Shown in pieces: positions 32,282-41,480 of a stretch of 46,594 nucleotides of DNA (the first letter of the stretch is position 1; every line of letters begins with the position of its first letter). The notes beneath the pieces are model-generated. The model was not told where the DNA came from. It did not search any database and saw only the letters and a list, made by a program, of their open reading frames with translations. Source of the DNA: Ignavibacteria bacterium (lineage in GTDB: Bacteria > Bacteroidota > Ignavibacteria > UBA10030); contig VGVZ01000026.1 of the NCBI GenBank assembly GCA_016873805.1, positions 1 through 46,594 on the forward strand, written 5' to 3'. The position numbers and the translations under genes were made by a program.

Positions 32282-35200
32282 ATGGTCATCGGGAATCGAC
32301 TGATGAAATTTCCCCGTGTTTTGCTTGCGTCGCTCATTCTGACCGCCGGGGTCAATCACTTGACGAGCTACGGCCAGGTTGATGTGATCCGATCGGCGAG
32401 TGTTGCGGAGGAACAGGATTACGCGTTCGCATACGGATTGTTCCGTGACAGTCTTTACCAATTTGCCTTCCAGCAGTTCTCCCGTTTTCTCGAAAACTAC
32501 CCAACCAGCGCACGAATACTCGATGCGCAGTACCTTCGAATCGAATCTCTCTTCCAACAGGCCGAATATGAGTCGGCGACCAACGCATATGTGACATTCG
32601 TCAAGGAGAACCCAAACTCGCGCCTCACAGACGACGCATATTTTCGGATGGGTGAGTCCCATCTGAAAACGAAGAAAAACTCGGCAGCAATTGATGCATT
32701 CAAGACCGTAGTCGACAAATTCGGTTCGAGCGACCTGGCCGGCGAGGCGGCGTACTGGATCGGCGAGTCATACGCCCGAGCGGACGAGCACGACAATGCG
32801 CTGAAGTATTACCTGCTGGCGTACGAACATTTTCCGAACAATCGACTCCGCGACTACTCGCTCTATTCCATCGGTTGGACGTATCAGATCAAACGGGACT
32901 ACGCAAAAGCGATTGAGGCGTATCAGAAGTTGTTCCGAGAGTTCCCGGAGAGCGATCTCGCGTCGGCATCGCTCGTTCGCATCGGCGAGTGCTTCTACTA
33001 TACGAAGGACTATCGAAAGGCGATTGAGGAACTCAGCAACGCTCAGTCGATGATCAAGACCGAGCAGGAAAAGGGGGAGGCGGAATACCTCATCGGAGAA
33101 GCATACTATCATCTGGGTGACTATGCCAAGGCGCAGACACACTATGAGACGTTCCTGCGCGTCTATCCGAATCACTCCCTTGCCCGTGATGTGACCTATG
33201 CTCTCGGATGGAGCTACCTCCGGACATCGGAGTTTGGGAAGGCGATCGAGGTATTTGATCGGCTTGTGGAGGGGAATGATCCAACGGCACAGGCCGCTCT
33301 GTTTCGGAAAGGAATGGCTCAGAAACTCGCCGGTCAGCGCGACGTGGCGCTGAAAACGTGGAATTCAGTGACCACCCGCTGGCCGGTTGGGGACTACACC
33401 GATAACGCGCTCTATGAATCGGGAATTGCGCTGTATGAGCACAATAAGCCGGGAGCGGCGAAAGTCTACTTTGACCGTGTGATCGAAGGATTCTCGCGGA
33501 GCGACGTGTTGGCCGATGCATACCGCATGCAGGGAGAGTGCCTGATAGCGGATTCCAAATTTGAGCCCGCGAGAGCGTCGTTCGAGAAAGCGATGGCTCT
33601 CGCCGATGCCCCATACGATGTAAAACTCGGCGCGCATTTTCAGTTTGGGTGGTCGTTGTTCAAACTGAAGCGCTTCGCCGATGCGTCAGCCGCGTTGACG
33701 AGATTTGTCTCGACGTATGACAAGCACCCGAAAACGCTGGACGCCCGTTACTGGCTCGGGGAATCGGAATACCAGCGGGGGAACTACGCCGCAGCGCTCA
33801 GGGAGTATCAGCTGGTCGCGCAGTCCGCTCAGGCAGAGAAGCGTGAGGATGCCATGTACGGCGCCGGCTGGTCCCTCTACAAGCAAAACGAGTTCGGCAA
33901 GGCGCTGGAGTTCTTTGAACGATTGGTGGCGACCTATCCGACCGGGAAGTTCACGTTTGATGCCCGGCTGAGGATCGGTGACTGCCATTATTTCCTCAAG
34001 GACTATTCGAAAGCGGCGGGATCGTACAGAGCGACGATCCGGATGTTCCCGAAACAGGAGTCGGTTGACTACGCATACTATCAGCTTGGTCAAACGTATT
34101 ACCGGAGCGGTGACCAGAACGAGGCAGTCCAGCAGTTCACCACGCTGATTCGGTCCTTCCCGAAGTCCAACCTCGCCGATGATGCACAGTATTCGATCGG
34201 CTGGATCTCCTTTCAAAACAAAAAGTTCTCCGAGGCAATTCTCGAGTTTCAAAAACTCATCCAGCTCTATCCCTCCAGCGAACTCGTCCCTCGTGCCCAC
34301 TATAGCATCGGCGATTCTTATTTCAACCAGCAGAAGTATGCGGCGGCTGAGAAGGCGTATCGGGAGACGATCAATCGATTTCCCGCGAGTACTTATGTGC
34401 TGGATGCAATAACGGGAATCCAGTACTGCCTTATCGCACAGGGAAAGCAGAGCGAGGCGCTGGATGCCGTCGATTCGTTTATCCGGCAACATCCGTCCCT
34501 CGCATCATCGGAGGCGCTCATTCTTAAAAAGGCGGAACTGTTCTATGCCCAGCGCGAATACCAGCAAGCTGCTCGTGAGTATCAAGCGTTTGCCGAGAGA
34601 TTCCCCAAATCAGCCAACGCCCCTTCGGCGTGGTACTGGGCAGGGAAAAGCCAGCGAGCCCTGGGACGGATGAACGAGGCCGCTGGGACACTCGAGAACG
34701 CAGGTGCACATCCACTGGTGAAGGAGAATATTGCGATTCAGGCCCTCCTGGAGGCCGCGGAAGTCTATATCGAAGCGAAGCGATACGACCGGGCGATTGT
34801 CGTTCTCTCGGATCTGGAAAAGAAGTACCCCCGATCCGACGGCGCTGCGGAGGCAATCTACCTGCGAGGCGTGGTGTTCCGGATTAACGGAGATATGATG
34901 GAAGCCCGGAACCAATTCACCTATACGATCGAACGATATTCCTCGACGAGCGGCGCGGACAAAGCGCGGGTCACCCTCGCGAAGATAGATCTCGAGGCGG
35001 GAGATCTGACCTCGGCTCTCACACGCGTCGAACGTGTGTCGACGTCGCGAACCGACGAGGTCGGTGCAGAAGCTCAATATCTCGTTGGCTCGATCCATGC
35101 ACAGAAAAAGGACTGGCCCAACGCGATCACCGCATTCCTGCGAGTCCGGTACGTGTTTCCACGGTACGAACAGTGGCTGGCGAAAGCGTATCTTTCGCTC

Positions 35201-35332
35201 GGCAACGTGTATGAGCAAACACAGGATGTGCGGAAAGCACGGGAGATCTATCAGAATGTGCTGAAGATCGAGAGAGAGAAAGATGCGGTGCGCGAAGCCG
35301 AATTGCGACTCAAAAATCTCGAGAGGATGTAA
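32282..35332 (+). CDS. Large periplasmic TPR protein (CpoB/YbgF-like repeats)
   Basis: The 1016-residue protein has an N-terminal export signal (hydrophobic FPRVLLASLILTAGVNHL, cut near SYGQ) and then almost continuous tetratricopeptide repeats of the kind A-Y-x-IG-x-x-Y ... F-x-x-F-x-x-x-YP-x-S, roughly twenty or more. The style is that of CpoB/BamD-like periplasmic TPR scaffolds, but this protein is several times longer. The ATG at 32282 has AGGTG 6 bases upstream. A GTG at 32258 and an ATG at 32303 are alternatives. The barrel gene begins 8 bases after its stop. The context (ExbB, ExbD, TonB, SPOR) suggests a periplasmic scaffold linking an inner-membrane motor to the outer membrane or the septum. 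Confidence 0.9.
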   Translation: MVIGNRLMKFPRVLLASLILTAGVNHLTSYGQVDVIRSASVAEEQDYAFAYGLFRDSLYQFAFQQFSRFLENYPTSARILDAQYLRIESLFQQAEYESATNAYVTFVKENPNSRLTDDAYFRMGESHLKTKKNSAAIDAFKTVVDKFGSSDLAGEAAYWIGESYARADEHDNALKYYLLAYEHFPNNRLRDYSLYSIGWTYQIKRDYAKAIEAYQKLFREFPESDLASASLVRIGECFYYTKDYRKAIEELSNAQSMIKTEQEKGEAEYLIGEAYYHLGDYAKAQTHYETFLRVYPNHSLARDVTYALGWSYLRTSEFGKAIEVFDRLVEGNDPTAQAALFRKGMAQKLAGQRDVALKTWNSVTTRWPVGDYTDNALYESGIALYEHNKPGAAKVYFDRVIEGFSRSDVLADAYRMQGECLIADSKFEPARASFEKAMALADAPYDVKLGAHFQFGWSLFKLKRFADASAALTRFVSTYDKHPKTLDARYWLGESEYQRGNYAAALREYQLVAQSAQAEKREDAMYGAGWSLYKQNEFGKALEFFERLVATYPTGKFTFDARLRIGDCHYFLKDYSKAAGSYRATIRMFPKQESVDYAYYQLGQTYYRSGDQNEAVQQFTTLIRSFPKSNLADDAQYSIGWISFQNKKFSEAILEFQKLIQLYPSSELVPRAHYSIGDSYFNQQKYAAAEKAYRETINRFPASTYVLDAITGIQYCLIAQGKQSEALDAVDSFIRQHPSLASSEALILKKAELFYAQREYQQAAREYQAFAERFPKSANAPSAWYWAGKSQRALGRMNEAAGTLENAGAHPLVKENIAIQALLEAAEVYIEAKRYDRAIVVLSDLEKKYPRSDGAAEAIYLRGVVFRINGDMMEARNQFTYTIERYSSTSGADKARVTLAKIDLEAGDLTSALTRVERVSTSRTDEVGAEAQYLVGSIHAQKKDWPNAITAFLRVRYVFPRYEQWLAKAYLSLGNVYEQTQDVRKAREIYQNVLKIEREKDAVREAELRLKNLERM

Positions 35333-35340
35333 GAAGAGCC

Positions 35341-37047
35341 ATGACACGTCACAACGTACATCTCTTCCGGCTCGCGACTCTTTACATTCTCTTTGCGGCA
35401 ACGGCCTCGGCGCAAACAAAACCCGTTCCTCCGCCGCGCCCAACAGAGGCGGGAGCGGATGCAAAAGTACCGACGGTTCAAGAAAGGGAAGAGGCGAAAG
35501 AAGAACCAAAGTTGCCGCGGATCGATCTTCCTGAATTCGTCATCACGGGTGTTGCGCGTTTCGATCCTCCAGACATCCAGAAAGTCTCGGTCGAAGAGGA
35601 CGGCATCTATCGCCGAACAGGCATGGCGCAGCCGGGAGTGAGAGATGTCGCGACCGTCGAGCTGGGAACTCGCCCGAAGGAACGATTCTTCAGACCACCG
35701 GGTCGCTCATTCTTCGGCGTTGCAACGGCAAGCTACGGCTCGTTTGTCAGTCCCTTTGCGTTTGCACGTTTCGGTCAGGATCTCGGGACCCTCGAATACG
35801 CACTCGAGGCCCAATACCATCGGACCAAAGGGTTTCAGAAGTATGCCGATCGCTCCGGGGGGAAGTTCGCGGCAACGAGCGCGGTGAATCTGAATTCGGC
35901 CTCTTCGTGGCTCGATGAGGCGGAATTGTCCGGCCGTCTCGGACTGGGGAGCGAGAAATATCGGTTCTATGGGTCGATTGATCCTACGTTCACTCGGACA
36001 TTGGGTCATTTCGACATTGGGGGATCGTTTGTGTCGGGAAAGGAGAGTCCGATCGGGTACAAGTTGAGGACTTCATTCAAGAATTTTTCTATTCAGGACT
36101 CATCGGAAAAATCCCGGGAAAACGCGTTTTATCTTGGGATTCAGGGAGAGAAGTCGATCGGCTCAATCGGTATTCGATCTGGAGTCGATTTCACGCTCAC
36201 CTCTGTGGGAAGTGCAACCGATCATACCCTCTCCATGACGTCGCTCTATCTCGGAACCTCGCGCACGTGGCTGAAGAATCTTTTTGTGGAAATCGGCGCG
36301 CGATATGTTGCTGCCCGGGGGATGGAGAATCAACGCATTTCGCGCCTTGCACCACGTGCGGCCATCGGGTATTGGTTTTCCGGGATGCATACTGTCTCGG
36401 TCACATATGAATCGGCCGTACGCTTCATCTCGCTGCAGAATCAGATCGCACGCAGCCCGTTCCTGAATGCTCAGTCGGTATTGAAACACGCGACCGATCG
36501 CTATGTGGTGGAAGGGGCGCTCGACTCCGACTGGAATCGATGGTTGAGTTCGCGATTCTCTGTCCGGAGGAGCCGAATCGATCATGTTCCGATACTTCGG
36601 GATTCCGCCCGCACAGGAGTATGGAGTCTCTCGTATAGAGGATTAACGGATCTGACGACGGCTCGGGTCGGAGCATTTGCAAACATTTCTGCAAATGATT
36701 ATTTTGCCGTAGTCGTGGAGGGAAATCATTCGCGGAATCCGAGCACAAACGGAAAGATCCCTTACCTGCCGGAAGTCGAAGCCACGGTTCGTTATTCACA
36801 TCGATTCTCGTTTGGCCTGAGTGTGACTCCGGCGCTGCAGTATGTGCACCATCGACCCGTATCGGCTGATTCGTCGGGTCGGCTACCCGGATTCCTTCTC
36901 ACGTCATTTGCCCTTGAGTTATCGGGAATTCGATCGCTGACGATTTTCGCTCGGGCAGACAATGTTCTTGACAAACAGTACGAAGTGTGGCAGAGGTATC
37001 GCGGACTTCCGTTTGCGGCGACGTTCGGACTGAGCTATCGATGGTGA
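35341..37047 (+). CDS. Outer-membrane beta-barrel related to TonB-dependent receptors, no visible plug
   Basis: This 568-residue protein has a signal peptide (ending ATASAQ), a proline- and charge-rich linker, a TonB-box-like peptide DLPEFVITG at about residues 61-69, and then alternating amphipathic strands to the end. The C-terminus, RADNVLDKQYEVWQRYRGLP ... GLSYRW, is the typical last-strand region of TonB-dependent receptors with a terminal aromatic residue. The plug domain of about 120-150 residues normally expected between TonB box and barrel is missing or reduced to about 50 residues. It starts 8 bases after the TPR gene with AAGAAGAG upstream. Ligand unknown; either a reduced receptor or a structural barrel for the downstream ExbBD-TonB motor. 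Confidence 0.85.
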   Translation: MTRHNVHLFRLATLYILFAATASAQTKPVPPPRPTEAGADAKVPTVQEREEAKEEPKLPRIDLPEFVITGVARFDPPDIQKVSVEEDGIYRRTGMAQPGVRDVATVELGTRPKERFFRPPGRSFFGVATASYGSFVSPFAFARFGQDLGTLEYALEAQYHRTKGFQKYADRSGGKFAATSAVNLNSASSWLDEAELSGRLGLGSEKYRFYGSIDPTFTRTLGHFDIGGSFVSGKESPIGYKLRTSFKNFSIQDSSEKSRENAFYLGIQGEKSIGSIGIRSGVDFTLTSVGSATDHTLSMTSLYLGTSRTWLKNLFVEIGARYVAARGMENQRISRLAPRAAIGYWFSGMHTVSVTYESAVRFISLQNQIARSPFLNAQSVLKHATDRYVVEGALDSDWNRWLSSRFSVRRSRIDHVPILRDSARTGVWSLSYRGLTDLTTARVGAFANISANDYFAVVVEGNHSRNPSTNGKIPYLPEVEATVRYSHRFSFGLSVTPALQYVHHRPVSADSSGRLPGFLLTSFALELSGIRSLTIFARADNVLDKQYEVWQRYRGLPFAATFGLSYRW

Positions 37048-37097
37048 GGAATTCCGAATCGTATGCGTTTACTTTTCATAATAGAGGAGAGTGATCA

Positions 37098-37721
37098 ATG
37101 CCTAATGTGAACCTGATTGAGGATGAGGGTGCAGAAGAATCGATGGAATCAGTATCGACTCCGATGCCAAGGAGAGGCACCCGAGGCGGGGGTATGGGTC
37201 GAGTCATCATCATCCTTATGGCGTTCGTGGTTATCGTAGGTGGCGTTTTTCTCCTGAACCGTTATGGAATCATCAACCTGTGGGGAAAGAAACCGGCCCC
37301 GATCGTAACTCAAGTTGAACAGCCGCCCTTTGCCGATCAACCCTATCCGGCTGAAGGTGCCCAACCCTCTGGTACCCAAAGTGGAGTCGAGCTTGTCGAG
37401 ACGCCTCCGATTGAAGGCGGCAAGAAGCCGGCCGGAACCGTTCCTGCAGGGAGTGCATCGAAGCAACTGGCCGAGATGAAAGGAAGCTACACGATTCAGG
37501 TCTTTGCCCATCGCGACAAAGCCACGGCAGATGGCCAGGTTGCTAAGCTGGAGCAGGCCGGGTATCCTGCGTTCGTCGAACTGAAAGAGTTCAAATCGGA
37601 GCCCTGGTACACCGTTCGCATCGGCAAGTACCAATCTGCCAAAGATGCAGCTCAGGCGGTCCAGAGCTTTGCCTATGAGCTTCGGTCGAATTATTGGATC
37701 GACAAAGTCCGATCCCAGTAG
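37098..37721 (+). CDS. SPOR-domain membrane protein
   Basis: The 207-residue protein has a short acidic cytoplasmic N-terminus, one membrane segment (about 34-54, VIIILMAFVVIVGGVFLLN), a proline-rich periplasmic linker, and a C-terminal SPOR domain (about 130-205; SYTIQVFAHRDKATADGQVA and WYTVRIGKYQSAKDAAQAVQ). SPOR domains bind denuded glycan strands and gather at division sites. GAGGAGAG precedes the ATG at 37098. It lies inside the TPR-barrel-ExbBD-TonB operon, which points to a septal or peptidoglycan-linked role for the whole cluster. That link is inferred from position. Confidence 0.92.
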   Translation: MPNVNLIEDEGAEESMESVSTPMPRRGTRGGGMGRVIIILMAFVVIVGGVFLLNRYGIINLWGKKPAPIVTQVEQPPFADQPYPAEGAQPSGTQSGVELVETPPIEGGKKPAGTVPAGSASKQLAEMKGSYTIQVFAHRDKATADGQVAKLEQAGYPAFVELKEFKSEPWYTVRIGKYQSAKDAAQAVQSFAYELRSNYWIDKVRSQ

Positions 37722-37797
37722 CTCCCGATCGCGCTGAATGCGGTTGGGTGATCGTCGTCGTTGAAAAACAACCGAGACCACTACCAATGGCTTATGT

Positions 37798-38490
37798 ATG
37801 ACCCTCTTTGAGCTGTTCATAAAGGGTGGGGTTCTGATGTATCCCATCCTGTTGAGTTCTGTCCTGGCGTTTGTCGTCATTATCGAGCGCATCGTCGTTT
37901 TGCGACGGGCGAACACGGACGCCGGTCAATTCATGCTTCGCTTGCGAAGCGTCCTGCAGCGCGGGGATATTCTCGCAGGCGTGAATTTCTGTGCAAAGTC
38001 GCAAGCTCCGGTTGCTCATATTCTTCGCAAGGGACTGACGGTGTTTCCTGAAGGCCACGAGAGAGTCCGGGAAGCCATCGAGAGCGCCGGAAAGGAAGAG
38101 ACCTTCAAGCTCGAACACCGGCTCGGGATCCTCGCCAGCATCGCAGGTCTTGCCCCCTTGATGGGATTTCTCGGAACGGTCACGGGAATGATCGGCGCGT
38201 TTCGGACGGTGCAAAGTCTTGGCGGCGCGGTGAATCCAAGCGACCTTGCCGGAGGAATCTGGGAAGCATTGATCACGACCGCATTTGGCCTGACCGTTGG
38301 GATCATTTCGTACGGCTTCTACAACTACTTCGTCACGCGGGTGGGGCGTTTGGTCAACGAAATGGAAATGACGTCGGAGGAATTTATCGATTTGGTTCGA
38401 TCCGGAAAGCTGGACGATATCGACGAGGATGTTCGCCAGGAATCCAAGCCGGCTCGCGTCGAGGAAGAGTACTTTCGGAAAAAGGGGTGA
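37798..38490 (+). CDS. exbB: MotA/TolQ/ExbB proton channel subunit
   Basis: This 230-residue inner-membrane protein has the three-helix TolQ/ExbB pattern: a first helix near residues 10-30 (MYPILLSSVLAFVVIIERIVVL), a cytoplasmic loop, and the paired helices around IAGLAPLMGFLGTVTGMIGA and IWEALITTAFGLTVGIISYG. With ExbD it forms a proton-driven motor energising TonB. The start at 37798 overlaps the stop of a four-codon frame, MAYV, that begins at 37787, so start or coupling could involve that. No strong ribosome-binding site is visible. It is 3 bases from exbD. Confidence 0.94.
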   Translation: MTLFELFIKGGVLMYPILLSSVLAFVVIIERIVVLRRANTDAGQFMLRLRSVLQRGDILAGVNFCAKSQAPVAHILRKGLTVFPEGHERVREAIESAGKEETFKLEHRLGILASIAGLAPLMGFLGTVTGMIGAFRTVQSLGGAVNPSDLAGGIWEALITTAFGLTVGIISYGFYNYFVTRVGRLVNEMEMTSEEFIDLVRSGKLDDIDEDVRQESKPARVEEEYFRKKG

Positions 38491-38493
38491 GTC

Positions 38494-38895
38494 ATGAAGT
38501 TTCAGACAGAACAAAAACTCCTCTCGGTGTTCGCCTATTCGTCCCTCACCGATATCGTGTTCCTCCTGATCATCTTCTTTCTTCTCACCTCCTCATTCGT
38601 TGTTCAGCCCGGAATCCGTGTCCAGCTGCCGAAGTCGGAGCAGGCAGAACAGGAAACTCAGCGGCATATTGTGATTACGGTAACCGATAAGGGTTCGATC
38701 TATCTCAACGACGAATCGGTAACGATGGAGACGCTGGGCGGAAGACTCGCGCAGGCACTCGCCGGTGCACAGGACGGCATGGTGGTGATCAAGGCCGATC
38801 AGAACGTCAGCCTGCAGAGTGCCGTTCAGGTGATGGACATCGCCAAGGGGGTTGGCGCCAGCAGGATGCTCATCGCCACTCAGCCCGCGATGTGA
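38494..38895 (+). CDS. exbD: ExbD/TolR biopolymer transport protein
   Basis: The 133-residue protein has one N-terminal membrane helix, with the proton-relay aspartate in LTDIVFLLIIFFLL, and a periplasmic C-terminal ExbD/TolR domain (VVIKADQNVSLQSAVQVMDI). It pairs with ExbB to convert the proton gradient into motion of TonB. GGGGTGA just before the ATG overlaps the end of exbB, and tonB starts 7 bases after its stop, so the three are translationally linked. Confidence 0.94.
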   Translation: MKFQTEQKLLSVFAYSSLTDIVFLLIIFFLLTSSFVVQPGIRVQLPKSEQAEQETQRHIVITVTDKGSIYLNDESVTMETLGGRLAQALAGAQDGMVVIKADQNVSLQSAVQVMDIAKGVGASRMLIATQPAM

Positions 38896-38902
38896 GGATG
38901 AC

Positions 38903-39697
38903 ATGAAAGCAAAAAGCGAAACGATCCAGGGATGGGCAGGGTCACTCATCATTCATGCAATCTTGATCGTGATCCTGTTGATTCTGACCGTCCCGGAAAT
39001 CGTCCCGAAAGATGAATTCATCGAGCTCTCGTGGGGAGCAACGGCGGCCGTGGCTAGTCAAACAGCCCCGCAAGCTTCCGCCACGCCTGATCGCGCGCAG
39101 ATTGTTGCCTCCTCGGCCAACAGACCTTCCGGCGCGGCCGTTTCATCCCAACGCGTGATGTTGCCCGACCGGCGGATCCCGGACCCCTCGAGCGACGTGC
39201 TGCGTGTCCCGAAATCGGAGAAGCTCGAGACAGCGGAACGCATCTCAGGGACGCAAAAGCTCGACGCGGTCGGTGTCGGGGAACGGGAACAGCTGGCCAG
39301 TCGTACGCTCGGCGAACGCGAATCTCGTGGCGTCTCCGATCCTCGAAGCGGCATCCCCTCGGATGTCGCAGGAGCGGGTTCAGGGGCACTGACGGGAGAT
39401 ATCGATACGGGGGTTCTCTATTCGATTCAATGGATGGAGGGGGGAACACGACGGAAAATATCCGGTGAGCTGCCGAAGTATCCGCCGGGCGTCAATGTTG
39501 AGGCCCAGGTGAAGATCCTGACAACCGTGCAACCCGATGGGACCGTCAAGTCCGTCCAGCCGGCCCAAAAAGCCAACACGAGACTTGAGGATGCCGCGAT
39601 GACCGAGATTCGTCATTGGCGCTTTGAATCTCTGAGGCCGAGCCTTCCGCAAGTCGACCAAACCTGTGTCATTACTTTCCTATTCAAACTGCGATAA
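38903..39697 (+). CDS. tonB: TonB-like energy transducer
   Basis: The 264-residue protein starts at the ATG at 38903 (GAGG 5 bases upstream; an earlier in-frame start at 38852 overlaps exbD and is unlikely). It has an N-terminal membrane anchor (about 11-30, SLIIHAILIVILLILTVPEI), a long periplasmic linker that lacks the usual Pro-Lys repeats, and a C-terminal TonB-type domain (VNVEAQVKILTTVQPDGTVK, then AAMTEIRHWRFESL). It would carry energy from ExbBD to the outer membrane, most simply to the barrel encoded at 35341-37047. The atypical linker means a TolA-like role is also possible. Confidence 0.88.
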   Translation: MKAKSETIQGWAGSLIIHAILIVILLILTVPEIVPKDEFIELSWGATAAVASQTAPQASATPDRAQIVASSANRPSGAAVSSQRVMLPDRRIPDPSSDVLRVPKSEKLETAERISGTQKLDAVGVGEREQLASRTLGERESRGVSDPRSGIPSDVAGAGSGALTGDIDTGVLYSIQWMEGGTRRKISGELPKYPPGVNVEAQVKILTTVQPDGTVKSVQPAQKANTRLEDAAMTEIRHWRFESLRPSLPQVDQTCVITFLFKLR

Positions 39698-39710
39698 CCG
39701 CCGAGGCGAT

Positions 39711-40022
39711 TCATTGTTGGGTGGAATCGTTCGGCGCGTGTTGTGACACTCCCTTTCGTCCCAGCAACAGCGTGTAGAAGACGATTTCAGCCAGCGTGAC
39801 GAAACTGAGAGAGATTACATCGCGGTTGAACCATTCTGCCAATCCCTCCGGTTCAAAGAAAACGTTCGCGATCATTGTGGCAATAGTCCATCCCACCGAA
39901 AAGATGATCGTGATGAACGCGACCGCGAGGAGCCCCTCGCTCAACCCGGTTCTCTTCCATCGCGAGACGAACGCATAGATCGCGGCGATGATGTGAAGGA
40001 CAAAGATGATGGCGGCTATCAT
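39711..40022 (-). CDS. Small three-helix membrane protein of unknown function
   Basis: The 103-residue protein has about three membrane segments (2-18, 29-52 and 70-88) and a short polar tail. I do not recognise the family. It starts 22 bases after the stop of the sugar-transferase gene on the same strand, so it is probably the last gene of that operon, and its end is 13 bases from the convergent tonB stop. No hairpin terminator is visible between them. Confidence 0.7.
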   Translation of the reverse strand: MIAAIIFVLHIIAAIYAFVSRWKRTGLSEGLLAVAFITIIFSVGWTIATMIANVFFEPEGLAEWFNRDVISLSFVTLAEIVFYTLLLGRKGVSQHAPNDSTQQ

Positions 40023-40043
40023 GGGACCAGGGGGAACCTCGGG

Positions 40044-41453
40044 CTAGTACGCGTTCTCGCCAAAGAAGACTGCTCTAATGGTCTTCAATATGATTTTGAG
40101 GTCGAGCACGAGCGACCAATTTTCGACGTAGTAGATATCGTATTTCGTTCGCTCGTCGATGGGAGTGTTTCCGCGCAGACCGTTGACCTGCGCCCACCCG
40201 GTTATACCGGTCTTCACGCGGTGCCGATCGAGATACTTCGGGATTTCTTTCTGGAATTGCGCAACAAAGTGGGGACGTTCCGGGCGCGGTCCAACGATGC
40301 TCATATCTCCCCTCAAGACGTTGATGAACTGTGGGATTTCGTCCAGACTCCATCGTCTCAGGAATTTTCCCACCGACGTCGTGCGTGGGTCATCTTTCTG
40401 CGCCCAGACCGGACCGGTCGTCGTTTCCGCATCGATCCTCATCGAACGGAATTTCATGACGCGAAACGATGTTCCATCGAGACCGACACGTTCCTGGTGG
40501 TAGAACACAGGACCCTTTGAGGTAAGCTTGATGAGGAGCATGATCAGGAGGATGAACGGACTTGCCACCCCGAGGATCAGTCCGGACACGGCGATGTCGA
40601 AGACCCGCTTGGTGATCTGATTCCAGGTAGAGAGGGGAACATCTTTGATCGGGATGAACGGAATCCCTTCGAGCTCGCGGATACGAACGCGGCTTGTCAT
40701 CATCTCGAGCATGTCGGGAACCATCATGATTTCCGCGTTCAACCCTTCACATTGGCGCACGAGATCGAACAGAACCTGATGCTCGCTCGATGGAAGCGCC
40801 ACCATCACAACATCGATCCGATGGGTGCGGAGATACTCGGAGGCCTGGGAGATCGTCCCGAGGTATGTCGCGTCCGCGGACGTCAGGGATCCGTCCGAGC
40901 TGTTCGCAAAGAATCCGATGACGCGGTACCCGAGGGAGGGGAGCGCGGCGATCCGTTCGAGGATTCGTTTCGCCGTCTGGTTGCTGCCGATGAGCACGAC
41001 GTTTTTGGTATCGTTGCCTCGGGCGTACCAGTGCTGTTCGAATTTCATCACTCCAAATCGGCCCAGCGAAATGAGCACGATGGCATTGAAGCCAAGCAAC
41101 GCGAAGACGAGTCGCGAATACGAAAATTCGCGATAGAAAAATGCCCCGGCCATCACGAGCAACATGCCCACAAAGACGACGCGCACGATTGCAAAGAACT
41201 CGTCCGAGAAATACAGAATCCGTCTTGAGCTGTACATCCGTCGCGCATTGAACAGGAAAAGCCACGCAGGAATGACAAACAACGAGCCGATGATGTAGGC
41301 GGAGAGGGGAGGGAAGCCCTTCGTGACCGGATAAAGTTCGGTCAGCGGAGAATAGAATCGAAGCCAGTACGAAAAGAGGAACGCGCCTTCAATCGCCGCA
41401 ACGTCGGCCAGTACGGTGAGGAATGGGATCAGAAAGTCTTTGCGGTGCTGCAT
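40044..41453 (-). CDS. Polyprenyl-phosphate sugar-1-phosphate transferase (WcaJ/WbaP type)
   Basis: This 469-residue inner-membrane enzyme has four N-terminal helices, a Rossmann-like CoA-binding fold domain (about 145-260, VVLIGSNQTAKRIL), one more helix (about 278-300), and the catalytic bacterial sugar-transferase domain with KRVFDIAVSG, YHQERVGLDG, FRSM, WSLDEIPQFINVLRGDMS and VGPRPERP. Such enzymes start exopolysaccharide or O-antigen synthesis by transferring a hexose-1-phosphate to undecaprenyl phosphate. The exact sugar cannot be read. It follows gmhA by 27 bases, consistent with a surface-glycan function for this operon. Confidence 0.93.
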   Translation of the reverse strand: MQHRKDFLIPFLTVLADVAAIEGAFLFSYWLRFYSPLTELYPVTKGFPPLSAYIIGSLFVIPAWLFLFNARRMYSSRRILYFSDEFFAIVRVVFVGMLLVMAGAFFYREFSYSRLVFALLGFNAIVLISLGRFGVMKFEQHWYARGNDTKNVVLIGSNQTAKRILERIAALPSLGYRVIGFFANSSDGSLTSADATYLGTISQASEYLRTHRIDVVMVALPSSEHQVLFDLVRQCEGLNAEIMMVPDMLEMMTSRVRIRELEGIPFIPIKDVPLSTWNQITKRVFDIAVSGLILGVASPFILLIMLLIKLTSKGPVFYHQERVGLDGTSFRVMKFRSMRIDAETTTGPVWAQKDDPRTTSVGKFLRRWSLDEIPQFINVLRGDMSIVGPRPERPHFVAQFQKEIPKYLDRHRVKTGITGWAQVNGLRGNTPIDERTKYDIYYVENWSLVLDLKIILKTIRAVFFGENAY

Positions 41454-41480
41454 CGTGTGTGCCGAATACGAGAGTCGGGC

